NCBI RefSeq assembly: GCF_958295425.1
Contig: NC_081141.1
Span: 21,006,884 to 21,070,883 of the forward strand
DNA: 64,000 bases
Direction of reading: 5' to 3'
From: Solea solea
Lineage: Eukaryota; Chordata; Actinopteri; Pleuronectiformes; Soleidae
Below the pieces are notes generated by a model. That model was given only the letters and a program-made list of their open reading frames with translations, did no database searches and was not told the DNA's origin. Of the stretch, positions 12,101 to 22,500 are shown one piece after another (position 1 is the stretch's first letter; every line of letters begins with the position of its first letter). Position numbers and translations under genes: made by a program.

Positions 12101-12115
12101 GTACCTCATGACTAG
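133..12115 (+). CDS. THADA-family protein, 3' part (tRNA 2'-O-methyltransferase regulator-like)
   Basis: Eighteen exons, all joining in phase: 133-242, 347-507, 593-735, 1401-1565, 2109-2257, 2386-2523, 2616-2720, 3086-3277, 3359-3509, 4173-4425, 4803-5045, 5152-5356, 6744-6932, 10423-10682, 10776-10934, 11032-11304, 11378-11580, 11841-12115 (stop TAG 12113-12115). They give about 1,124 residues, against roughly 1,950 for human THADA, so the N-terminal part is upstream of the window. Family marks are VLTCCWVSLKEIG across the 2257/2386 junction, the DUF2428-type segment CPRSTSVTRRAAGLPMLI (exon 3086), WAMRNAALQLYS (exon 3359) and SHNRLHGQLLQI (exon 4803). The chain is alpha-helical, ARM/HEAT-like. 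Known family role: THADA is the counterpart of yeast Trm732, partner of the Trm7/FTSJ1 methylase acting on tRNA position 32; animal THADA is also linked to metabolism and calcium handling. Human THADA is not beside PIK3IP1/LIMK2, so this could be a second fish paralogue; hence no symbol. The first exon's acceptor (ttgcag, 127-132) is weak. Confidence 0.88.
880..1345 (+). repeat. Interspersed repeat in THADA-family intron
   Basis: The phrase around 892-933 (accatcttgtg...atgtttctacagcag) recurs at 22645-22683, and the end near 1300-1345 (ctgcagtctccacattagat, then ttacacactggacctttaa) recurs in diverged form near 22826-22865. Two matching parts in the same order at both places point to one element, probably a non-autonomous transposon. 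Confidence 0.55.
1797..1935 (+). mobile_element. LINE ORF2 C-terminal fragment
   Basis: The plus strand translates to LQAVQYSAARLLTHTSKR and then a stretch containing HIIPVLESLHWLPGYFRI. This is the familiar end of the reverse-transcriptase protein of L2/Rex1-type fish LINEs. It is a short dead fragment within an intron. Confidence 0.7.
3717..3758. repeat. Perfect 19-bp inverted repeat
   Basis: Arms 3717-3735 and 3740-3758 are exact reverse complements around a 4-nt loop. The site lies in the intron after exon 3359-3509. No element boundaries are visible around it. Confidence 0.8.
4575..4725 (+). repeat. Dispersed repeat, copy A (partner at 42.8 kb)
   Basis: The run 'gactgtgggagcgcttgtgt', then 'agcattta', 'aaactgct' and 'cacttcttca' reappears in the same order at about 42803-42940. 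The copies are diverged. It lies in a THADA-family intron. Confidence 0.55.
5976..6101 (+). mobile_element. hAT-like MITE fragment ('gttgcagccct' family)
   Basis: This is the right half of a repeat found many times in the window. It holds the 'gaaaaaccagaaagcttgtt' motif, AT-rich spacer, and the terminal 'atcgttgcagccctag'. The full element begins with the complement, 'gggctgcaac'. hAT-type assignment is from memory of fish repeats. Confidence 0.6.
7757..8243. mobile_element. MITE with 'ttcacacc' terminal inverted repeats
   Basis: The left end 'atgctgtgttcacaccagac' and the right end 'ggtgtgaacgcaacat' are near-perfect inverted repeats about 490 bp apart. The interior has no coding capacity, so this is a non-autonomous DNA transposon. 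It ends 34 bp from the stop of the nested ORF. Confidence 0.75.
8277..9977 (-). CDS. Intronless 566-aa basic coiled-coil protein, nested antisense in the THADA-family intron
   Basis: One uninterrupted 567-codon frame on the minus strand, entirely inside the intron 6933-10422 of the gene on the other strand. I do not recognise the family. Visible features in order: a very basic stretch near residues 50-65 (KRRGRRGRKGRR); an acidic, proline-containing part; an Asn/Arg-rich region, about residues 200-285, built from degenerate 12-residue repeats of the type RNPSxNRNVAxE; then a long heptad-rich Lys/Glu/Leu segment (about 340-545) that looks like coiled coil; and a C-terminal basic-aromatic tail (SWWIKFSSLFKR). 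There is no signal peptide or membrane segment. The frame is far too long to be chance in AT-rich DNA. Absence of introns and flanking repeats (a MITE ends 34 bp from the stop; a LINE tail lies about 290 bp from the start) suggest retroposition or a transposon-borne gene, but no poly(A) tract or poly(A) signal is evident next to the stop. Antisense open frames on the plus strand here are shadows. Confidence 0.6.
   Translation of the reverse strand: MNKKFSTSQKRCMNNITMDRKLDAGVRDGAKERRKGGNNTTSQMATTAKQEKRRGRRGRKGRREVNEEPDKQVAPSEVELAEVPKTHPWKTELEKEDELPPKLDDTEYPSLQRQTLKQAPNERPKIKNQKKSYIPLANFSFGLVLVRPETNQNVLCSEMCETPAHLEKEEFCCSTNPTTSTDLVVNTNVRADTGASVDRTLSMKRNPSINRSVALERNPSRNINVDVDTNAGTNTNANADVDRNPSTNRNLAFVDRNSRTNRNVAADKNVIIERNSILLNIVQNQTKLDKEINKLVVTKPAVKKKTVALLKKEEAEDQIVWRTGRQCAGTETAASAGENYLTKQGLCEKPKLELIRLLQKKQMRLSDKAQQNCDLSKELESLRSNLKSASEKRASLIVELSAVKKLVVNADQKIIELNEAVNAETEKTMDVETRLARDTEETSKITTAVARVQNRIKKSHCERALEKLCLLTQQIQETSQLKAALLHVKAEGKKERLGWKGELSSLQDSLDTSRTALETTECGITTRSEKMMDKVMALENRVTKLQKKSWWIKFSSLFKRTERSCR
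9978..10140 (-). repeat. Degenerate ~36-bp tandem repeat in the 5' flank of the nested ORF
   Basis: On the minus strand, units of the form AGAAATTTCAGCACGAGCC recur about every 30-38 bp (e.g. near 10075, 10040, 9995 and at the ORF start itself). They resemble the DNA units coding the RNPSxNRNVA repeats near 9170-9370. The start codon at 9977 lies inside the array. Confidence 0.6.
10255..10405 (+). mobile_element. LINE 3' tail
   Basis: The sequence 'gaggagtttttcctcactc...gtgagggtctaagcacagag', followed by 'atataaataaaattgaattg' and an ATTGA-type tail, is the usual 3' end of L2-like fish LINEs. The tail direction gives the plus orientation. It ends close before exon 10423. Confidence 0.75.
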
Positions 12116-12935
12116 TTATTTAATAGTACAGGGTTCCCACATGTCCTTTGAAAATCACTCTGAATAGACATGGTTCATTGAATTCTGTGCAAGAAAGAAG
12201 TTGATATTTAGGTAAATGTCTCCCGACGCCACCTACTGTTGATGTACGTAGACTAGGCCTACGCAGAACAAACGTTGATTCGTAATTACTAGCGGTGTTG
12301 TAGACACTGTCCACTGTCTCTCTCTGCCTTTGATACTAGATTCCATACAGAAAAGTGAGCGGGTAACGTTAAGCAAGAGAAGAGCAAATTACGTGATGCC
12401 TGGGAAATGAAAATTCCAAGATCTCTGGCTCAACAAAGAAAATTACAAAGACTGACTTTGACCAAGATCCAAAAGCTGCAAATCAGTAAAAGTGGACGCC
12501 GTGAGTGGACGCGAAGCAGGCATCTCCCATTTTTAGCGGTGTCAGCACATTCGGTCCTTGAATTTGAGGGAATTGGTCCTGGAGAGTCCTTGAAAAGTGC
12601 ATGAATGTGGTCATGGTTCCAGGCCAATGAACGGCGCCATTTCACTCCGCACTTAAAATCCATGGACATTGGCCAATATATCGCAGAACCTGTGAGACTG
12701 AATCTATCTGACGCTGACACTGACACCTAGTGCTTGGAAACAGAGCGGACATTAATCCTGACCTACAGTAACCTGACATCTATTATGTACCATGTGTTTG
12801 AAGACAACTGTAGCAACAGTTGACAATAACAGCACAATGTTATATTTTTCTACAAGGTTTATAGAATGTATGATGTAAATTTTATGGCGCTCTATTCACT
12901 TTTTTAATAATAAAGCCTTTTGTTATGCAGAGGAA
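12116..12935 (+). other. 3' UTR of the THADA-family gene with poly(A) signal
   Basis: Non-coding sequence directly after the stop codon. An AATAAA hexamer at 12909-12914 is the first good poly(A) signal, giving an estimated 3' UTR of about 0.8 kb. The end is inferred from the hexamer only. Short open frames here do not continue any exon. Confidence 0.5.
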
Positions 12936-13452
12936 AAACCATTAGAACGTCCCCAGATTACACATTATGGTTATTATTCCCACAGCTAAGTTGTTTGTCA
13001 TGTCTCAGCATCATCATCATCAGCAGCAGCAAGGCTCTCCCTCAGACTGAAGCACTGACGTAATGCAACAGCATCTGCAGAACTAGCAGCTTGATGCCCA
13101 GGGAGGCAATATAGTGTACGCATTATTGCTCCATTAGAGGCCTTTGGCCTGCATAAGTGTCCATTTTCAAACCACACGAGGTTTGAAGATGATTGAATGA
13201 ATTTGATGGAGACATGGAGTTTGTTCTCGTACGTGTAGTCTGCTGCGAAGTGCATCATCACCTGACAGAGCACTGCTTGTGTTTAGGATGGGTGTGGAAC
13301 ACTCACACGTGGTTAATCATATTAGACAAATGTGCATGGACGTTTTTATTGTTGTATCCTAATGTTTCATTACTTGGTTAGTGGACTGCAACAGTGTTTG
13401 CAGAAGGAAATTTAAGAGGTTTCTTCAGTGCATCTTGAAGCTGCTCCTCTCA

Positions 13453-13637
13453 AAAGGAATACTTAAGCGATTTGCATTTAGCTTTGTATTACTAGAATAA
13501 GGGCAGTATTTTTGAAAAATTGTGATTCTCAACTCAGTTACTCAGGGGAAACTGAGGTTGGGAAGCACAACTTTTAAAAAATACTACCCTTATTCTAGTT
13601 ATACAAAGCAAAATGCAAATCTGTGAAGTATTCCTTT
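13453..13637. mobile_element. Foldback element with ~65-bp arms
   Basis: The left arm (aaaggaatactt, gatttgcattt, actagaataagggcagtatt) is repeated in inverse in the right arm ending at 13637, with few mismatches and a central loop of about 50 bp. It has no coding capacity. This is a typical small palindromic MITE. Confidence 0.8.
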
Positions 13638-16315
13638 AAGTTCAAAGCTCTGTGAACTCTGCATTACTGTCACTAGCTCTCATGCACTGGAGGGTTTGTT
13701 TCCTTGACGAGGAGAATTGCCCTCTAAGGTCTTGAAGGTTTGACTGCAGCACTAATGCTTATTCGAGAATCTTTAAATTTTTCAAATATTTGACGAATAA
13801 TCCTGGTGAATATTCTGATAGCGTTTTTGCTTGGAAAGCCCATTCATAGTCTATGTTTTCCTCTGGAAATATCACTTTTTTTGCTTCCATACCACAACAA
13901 AATGTATATTAATTTAAAAGAACCAAACCAAAACAACAATGGACATCAAAAACATGCTTTGTCTCACTCATACCCATCATATTACACTATGACCACTTTG
14001 CATTCAGAAAAAAATGGCTCTAATTACTAAATATTGATTCTTATGTGTTGGTACAGTGGTTCAGGTTCATGTTTTACTGAGCTGTAACAGGGATGATATT
14101 GAATGCTCGCCATACATTGCATGTTAAAGAGTATGTCATGTTGAATGTGATGGAATGAAGTATTTCATACATGTTTCATACAGGTGATGTATGTAGTTTG
14201 CTGATGTGACATGTGTGATACTCACTGATGCCTTTACTCACATTAAGAGCCCCATTCAAATATCAGGATGAAGTGGTGGAAATATCTGGATAGCAGCCCA
14301 GTAGGTCCGTTCAGTAATCCATACTTGAATACATCTGTGAACCAGTAAAAAGTTAGTTTTAGTTTTTTTTCTCTCTGTATGATGCACTTAAGGTAACTCT
14401 AGTTCAGGTAAATGTGTGTGCATGTGTCTGCATAAAGTACTTTGCTTGTGAGCATCGAGATTATGCACCAGCAATGACGCCAAGCTTGTTAAAGATTCAC
14501 ACATTTACAGCTTATGCAGTACATTATTCCAAAAGTAACAAACACCTGGTGTGTATCTATTCTAAAAGAAGTTACAGGTTGTTCTTGTTGTCAGGAACAT
14601 GGTGCAAGCATATTAAGGATCTTTGTTATTATAATTATTGAACATCTGATAATACATTAACATTTTTGGACAAGTGATCGCTCCACCACAAGAATATTAT
14701 AAACATCTGCTGCAGGGACACGTGATAACTCTCTGTCCTAGCTAATAAGGATGAATAAGTCCATAACTCACTTACATAGGTTCATCGATTTATAAGTAAT
14801 TATAGACAAAATAGCGAGAGAGTATCTGAAGAGAAGCCACACACACAGGGAAAACATGTAAGCTCCACACAGAAAGGCCCTAGACTCTACTTCCAACTGG
14901 TGACCTTTTTGTTCTGAGGCAACAAAACTAGCCACTGCTCCACTGTTATGACTTGAGAGCAAAAACAAGCAAGTTAAAAACACACATACACAGAAAGAAC
15001 AATGAAGTTCAAATATCCAGTAGTTTTAAAGTGTGATTTAAAAATCATTGTTTGATCATTTGTGGTTAAAGAGGGCAGGAAGTGGTTGAAGTGCATGCTT
15101 TTCCCAGCATGCACTGGTAAAAAGCTCCTGCCGTCTTTAACGCTGAATGAGCAGAGAAAAGCAGACAGATGCTGTGCGTTTGCTCTAGTAATTACCTGAA
15201 AACTGGGTAAGGATCTGTTTGAAAAGTGGCTCAGAGAACATTGGCTGAGTCACGCGCTGGCTGCCCTCGTTACCCGTCAGCCAACAATGACACAACGGCT
15301 CTCTGTGCACACACACAAATAAACTTTTGGCAGATGTCCTTCATGAGCTTGTGTAGATCCACCATCTGACGAGGAGCAGAAGAAACACAGGCCACACAGG
15401 GATGAGAGGAAGTCTGGGAAAGAAGAAGACAGAGGACAGGGTTTGGACTGATGCACCAAGTATTTAGAGCCAGATAAGACGACGACTCTGGATCAGGATT
15501 ATAAATGGAAAGATATGACTCAGTGCGTTTTAAAATGAAAATGAAAAGCAGAGCAGCTATTTATGGACGGCACTGGAGAAGGCACAAAGTTTGGAGACAT
15601 TGCTGGATAAGGACATTTAAGGACAAAAAAGTAGAAAGTTGCATAAATTAAATTATAGAAATACTGTTTTGTATTTAGTGAGTTTATATTTTTGTGAGGG
15701 ACATTTTTTTTTACTTATAGCCAATAGGAGGCAAGGCCTCAAGACTTGGGATTAAGCATGTAGTTGTGATGGATAAAAAAAAAAAATCATATAATATAAT
15801 ACAAATATAATATAACAATATAACTGATGCAGGTCCCATATGGTTCATCTAAGGCAAACACAGGTGCGGCCACCATGAAAACCACAGACAAACCTGTTTG
15901 GGACCCATACTGTCAGCCTGAATTTAACCCTTATGGGTCCACATGTAGGATTATAGGGGAGTGGGTTGGTTGGTAGTCGGGATGAGCCGATATATTGGTC
16001 TGATACTGGTCAAAATCCATGGATCGGATATCCGAAAGAAAAAACCCCAAGAAAAATCAAAATACTATCCAAAAAACCTATTTATCACGTTTCACCTGCA
16101 CAGACTGTGAAAATGTAAATAAAAATCAGCAACAGACATTTTAGCTGAGTCATGTTTTGTGGGCTGTTGATTTCCTTGTTTTGGGAGAAGAATACTTGTT
16201 ACACAGTTGGACAATTATGACTTTGAAATAGCTTGAAATGACTCACACGTTCACACTGAATCTCAACGGTGATTGTTCAGCGAGAGGTTTGAGGTTTGTG
16301 CTGCAAAGCTCAGCT

Positions 16316-16365
16316 CCTCCTCCTCCTCCTTCCTCCTCCTCCTCCTCCAGTTTCTCCTCCTCCCA
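16316..16365 (+). repeat. (TCC)n simple repeat
   Basis: Nearly pure CTC/TCC triplets upstream of the PIK3IP1 start codon. The homopurine-homopyrimidine strand bias is direct. It gives rise to spurious open frames with Pro, Leu or Ser runs. Confidence 0.85.
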
Positions 16366-16582
16366 CAGAAGCCTGTTTACCACGAAAGCTCGAGCTTCTC
16401 TTGACAAAAACAAGGGCAGTGACTCCATGGAGAAGAGCAGTGTGCCTGACTGTCACTCAGCACAGGCTCTGCTGCCATTTTACAACAACTCCTCTCTTTG
16501 CAACTAGTTTTTACCTCGTGTTTTCTTCTTTTCCTTCTTTTTTGCTCGACAGTTTCCTTTAAAGGACGCACATTAGAGCATC

Positions 16583-19500
16583 ATGTTGTTGACGCTGAGT
16601 TGTGCGCGTCAGCTCTTTAAAATGTTCCTCTCGCTGCACGTTGTTTTTCTCAGCGTGGCGACGACGGTGGAGAGCAGCGATTCTTCTGCACAAGGTAAAT
16701 GTTGTTCTTTTTACACAAGTTTTACTGCACTGTTCATGCATTTATTATAGAGTTATTAATCATAATAACTTTGGGGGGGTTTGGTTGTTATTTCACTGAT
16801 CATGTGTTGTTGTTGTTGTCAGACTGCATAAAGTCCAGTGGTGTGGACTACAGAGGAGAGCAGCAGAGCGCCTCCTCAGGTCTGACCTGTCAGAACTGGA
16901 CCAACACAACCAGAGACTATGATGTCCTGATCCATCCTGATTCACACACTGGTTAGTCATTATTTTCTCGATTAATCGACAACTTATCAGAAAGGTATCA
17001 TGTGAAGATATCAGGAAAAATGTCAGAAAATGTTTCCCAAACCTGGAAATGGTCTGTTTTTTGTCCTCAAACCAAAATGTTTTCAGTTTTAATGATTTCT
17101 TTGAAAACTGCAAATATTCACATTTAAGAAACTGAAAAGCTTAGAAAACTCTAAAATTGAATAATTAAAAAAAAAATCAGATTGATGTGTGATATGTTTT
17201 CATGCAGAAACATGAAGGATGAGATGAATGTGATACGACTGATAATCAGAGAAGCTGATACCTGATATATGATAATAAGATATTTTATAGCCGACATGCC
17301 AATTTTCTTTAAACTAGTATAACAGTTTAAAAATAAATAAAATTGCTTAACTTGAACACTCATTTGAGTCTTTCCAATCTGCATTCTGTGTTTTTAAGAT
17401 TTCAGATGCACACAATAAATAAATTAAATACTACATATAACAGGTCATCTATAACTAATAAGTTAGATACTGAAGTGTCAGCTGACGCAGTTTCAGAAAA
17501 AGACAAACATCGACTTGTTTAAACATTACCTCCGTCCAGGACGTTGAGATAGTTTGTACAAGAGTGTTGTTGCAAGATAAACAACTTTTTTTATTTTGAC
17601 ACTGTGTGGTGATACAGATTATAATTATGTTATCACTGAAACAAAGCACTCAATCCAGTAGTGATATGAAGAGCTCACACTATAAGATGCCAGAGTTTAA
17701 TGGCTTCTTCTTCATCTTTGCAGCAGCAGCAGCAGCAGCAGAAGCTGTTGTTTCCTCTCTTTGTGCTCATGGCAGCCTGTTCATTGTGGTGTGATGAAGT
17801 GGTGTTAATGATTAATGCATCCAGTGGTTTACTCCACACAGCTAAGCAGGGCCCAGGACAGTCTGACAGTCAGAGGACAGGCCTGTGTTTCCATGAGGCA
17901 TCCGACACGCAGAGTAATGTTTTCTCCCTCTTTTTTTTTTTCTCTCATAGGTGTCGGAGATCACAATTACTGCAGAAACCCAGATTCCTCTCAGGGGCCC
18001 TGGTGCTACATTGTTGGCCCAGACCAGTCGGTCCAGAGACAGTTCTGTGCAATTGACGCATGCAAAGGTCAGTAAACGTGGCACAAAACAAGTTTGTGAC
18101 ATATTTTTTTTAGAGAGAAACTGATAATTCAACATGAATAGGAGTGAAACGGCAGACTTTCTCCCAGAGGAACGTCCCGTGAGAACTTTTTATTGGACCA
18201 CATTCTCTCAGCTGCTGCTGGCAGCAAACTTTTCCTCCCAGCACAGTGCTCATTATTTCAAAAAACTGGGCTACGCTTGGGAAAGATAACGAGCTGCGAT
18301 TTGTGTAACTATGCAATTAATTCTTGATTACTCCACACAAAAAGAGCAGGAATCTGTGGCCAAAAACAAAGTGTAAGTCATTATTAAGGATATGGGTTAC
18401 TAACAATTGACTTTATGCCAGTCCACAGCATAAGTGTGTAGTAGGTCAAACTACTTTAAGACATCTTACTTTTCCTTTGCCCCGTGTTTCCTCTTTGTTT
18501 GCCTCCGAGTCACACACACAAAAACAAAGCCCTGCAGTCACAGGGCAGAAAGTTCAGTTTCTAGAAAGGCGTTGACCGCACCCTGAAAACTGAGCTCATT
18601 GGCAGACAGGACGTTTTTTTTCCCCCCGGAGACAGACGCTCACTGGCTGCTGGAGTTTATGACTTCACGCCTCTGAACACCAGCAGAGTTGCTGAACAAC
18701 AACAACCTCGTATGAAGGAAATGGAAAAAAACAACAAGAGTTAAAGAGCGGAGACGTTTGTCCTGCTGTGGGAACGAGTCGAGCACATTGCATCTTATTT
18801 ATTTTACAAACAGTACGGAAAATAACATGTGAATTAGGGCTTTTACTGTTATTTTCATGATTTATTGAGTACTTGTTTGATCCATAAAAAGTGTTTTTTG
18901 TTTGTCCACATGATTTTTTTGTTACATGGAGCAAAGAAACCAGAAAATATTCACTTTTAAGAAGCTGAAAAATCAGAAAACTTGTTGTAATTGTTAAAAA
19001 AAAGATTAATCAATTATCAAAATTGTTAACGCTTAATTTAGTAATTAGTAGTAATCGTTGCAGCCCTAATTTGAATAAAGTTCATATACACTGTCGATTT
19101 TTTGGGTAGGACACAAGGCGCTGCATAAATTAAAACAATTTTTAAATCAAGATTTATTTTTATATATTTAGTTTTTTTTAACTCCCTTTTATTTTAAATG
19201 ACTACTCATTTCTTCAAAAGGAAAAATATCTGATGATTTACAAATGTTTCGTTATATTATTAATATAAAGTGTACTGAATTTGAAGTTTGTAACGTTTAC
19301 AGTACCGAGTTCCTGACAAATGTAAACGCTGAGTGTCATAGAACTGAGTGTAACTCTGGCATCGATTAATTGTGTCTGTAGATGAAGCGTCTCCAGTGCC
19401 AGCAGAGACTGAAGTCCTCAAACCGACAAGAGAGAGCTTCCAGTCTGTCAAGTCAGGAGAGTCTCCTGGAGATGTGGCTGCCGTGCAGCCTGTGGTGGGG

Positions 19501-22500
19501 ATCAGCCAGAGAGTGCAGTCAGGATCCAAAAAGAAGAAGGACCTCGGCACAACCGGTATTGATTTATATAAAAATATATTCTCCCAACTTCCACAATCTT
19601 CCACTTAATGTGAATATGTGGTTGATGAACTGCAGAAAACGTCATTATTCTTTGGTCAGTTATTTGTATCTGTATCATAGATTTCATATTAACCCTTAGT
19701 GCTCACGCAGCATGGATCTGTGCCGCAGCTGCACCTTTGGTAAATTGCCACAGGAATAATACACAACTCCTTATGTGGACAGCCTGGCAGTGTGTGTTTA
19801 TAGGTCACATCTTCAGGCTTTAAAAAATGCGTTCTTATGTGTCGTTGAGTCAATGCCATGATTCATTTTATATTGCATAAACAGGAAACGGGTAGCGATA
19901 ATTGTGCTGAAGTCACAAAATAGACGAACAAAAACAAGCCAAGCGAACTGTGACGCATTTCCAAATTTCACAAATTCCCTCCGAAAAAAACACTTTATCA
20001 GATTGCCTATAGGTTGTGCTACAAAAAAAAGGATATAACTCTATATTGCACATTCTTATAGCCTCTGTATATACATTTTAACATAGTAATTGAAAAAAAC
20101 AGCCCTAAATGCTCCGTGTTCTAAGGGTTAAAAATATTAAGTGTCCACATTTGCAGTTTGACCCAAACTATGTTAGTTTTTGAAACTGGAAATTCACACA
20201 GTCTATTTCAACCAAGGTTCCTATTGGATGACAGCAGCTGTCAGTCACACTCATCTTATTTATCTTCCGTTTTCCTCTAAACAGGAACATAATTAACATC
20301 TGTACAAAAAAGCCCTGAAACCAGTGATTGAGAACTTAACAAAAAAAAAATGTGTCGCCCCCTGTTGGCCGACTGCTATTTCCGTTCTTCTTCCTGGGCT
20401 TTGATTTACGAACTGGAAGTAGAAATGTGCTAGCATTCTTATAATCATTCTCTGATCTATATCTGCATGTTGTAGTTGACCTGTGGCTCGAGTTATTATA
20501 TTTCATGTTCCCCTTCTGTTTTTCAGGCTATGTCCTCGGCATACTCATGATGGCGGTCATCATCATCCTTGGAGTCGGCATCACGTTGGGCTACTTCTAC
20601 AAGAGGTCAGTGTGTGAATCAGTGAAACGCACAGTGGGTCATTTCTTCTTGTTTTGTTCGGTAGCTGCGTGAAAAATACACACGATTAAAATGAAATAAC
20701 AAAAGACAGCACACTGGTTAGTAGTAACGAATATTTCCGAGAAAAAAATTAGCGCTGGAATTTACAGCACAAACAGTTAAATTAAATGATGTCACAAAAA
20801 CTTACTTAATAATACCTTAAATAGAAACATGTACAAGTTGTTTTATAAGAAAAAAAAGAGAACAACACTGATGGCTGTGGAGCTTTTGAAAGATTTGAGG
20901 TGATAAGGGCGCATTTTAAGGTTCTCTAAGGGGGAAATTATTGTCAATTATAGTCAATTCAAAGCTTTTAAAGCTGTCTGACTGTCCATTTTGTTTTTAT
21001 GTGGCATTGTGCATTTTCTAGCAAACAGGAATATTGTTTCCTGGCATCAGTTTGATATTTTTATGCAAATCTTAAAGTAAAGTAGTGTAATGAATAGCAT
21101 CCAGCCCTGTTACCCAGTTTAGATTGATTTAAAGTTTTGGGAATGTTTTCGCTAACGTATGTACAGTACTCAAACACTACATCATTTTTTAGACATTTTG
21201 TCTTAAGTCTTAAAAGTTCAGTATTTAAGGGGATTTTATGAAAGAGGGCCCAGGTTATTTATCGGTCATTGAATAACATTGTGATCTAAAATATGATTCT
21301 GCACACAGTCATTTCTGTGTTTTTCCACTGGCACATGACGTGTCGCTGTGTATGTGAATTACATAATCACATGCATGATGAAAGTCTCTTGAGTTAAAGG
21401 CTGTTAATCAGCTGTTGTTCATATTCCACAACAATGCTTTTCCAGTTGTAACGCTGCTTTTACAACAACAGTCCCAGAAGTGGTTTATTTTGAGCGTTCT
21501 TTCACTTTTTATTTTCGAATTATTGTCAAGAGAGGACAGATGAGGGCCTGAATCTCATCACATGCAAAAAAATGGACTGGAAAAGTGTGAAAATGGCCTC
21601 ACAGATGAGTCTCACACGGTCAATTCAAATTAGACGTTGCCCTATCTTAATTTTCTATTTTTAGGAGATTATTAACGAGTGGGAGCAGCAGCAGCAGCAT
21701 CATGTTATTATATCGGAGGGCTTAGACCTGGTCTCAGCACAGTGACCTCCCCCTCAGTAATGTGATAGTGTACATGGGCTTACTTACATGCCCATATTCT
21801 GCGTACGTCCCCCCGCACAGAGCCAGGAGCGGCTGTAGATCACTGTATTCGTCCTGGAGACATAAATGTCTCTTAAAAACTCTGCACTTTACACAGGCCA
21901 GAGAGAGTTCAGTGCACACAGAGATTCACACGCACTCACTATCAACATGTGCTCTCATAAAAGTCTGCAGGGAGCCTCGCTGTTTTTGTTTTAAATGAAT
22001 AGAATCCTGAAAAGTTTAAGTCTCTGCACACATGCTGGTTTGTTTGTGTGGCCTATTATTTCTTCCTAATTTGTTTTCACTTCTACAGAAGAATTAAAAC
22101 AAGATTTGGTGCTGTTTAATTAGCCTTTTATGTGCTTTCAGGCAGATTATGTGTCATTGTTGCACCAGACCTGTTTCCAGTCTTCATGTGAAGCTCAGCT
22201 TAATTCTTGTTGGTTCTTGCCACATGTGTGTGCAGACATATGCAGAGTGGAGTGTGCGTCTGCAGGGCATTTTGACTCTACTAAATATGCAGGAAAGCCG
22301 TTTTCACACAAAATCGAAAAAAGTGCTGAGCTGAAGATGTTGGGTCTTAAAGGAACATTTTGGGGGAAGTTGTAGCTGAATATCCCTCACCTCGCCCTTC
22401 CCTTCCAAGAAACTTTGTAACCTTTAGTCAACATCAAACTGAACACTTCATACAATCAAAAAAACAAGTAATTGGCCAAATGTAAACAGTGTAATCTAGT

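Larger units (their letters stand above)
12936..16582. other. Intergenic region between the THADA-family gene and PIK3IP1
   Basis: No coding exon could be supported. The region holds a foldback element at 13453-13637, scattered AT-rich sequence, a repeat-like 'gatgagccgatatattggtc' stretch near 15980, and a TCC-rich run at 16316-16365. Short open frames lack splice or family support. The last few hundred bases should contain the PIK3IP1 promoter, but I see no confident TATA box. Confidence 0.5.

Noticed and set aside
16238..16571. Open frames with Pro, Leu or Ser/Glu runs on both strands
   Set aside because: Produced by the TCC simple repeat upstream of PIK3IP1.
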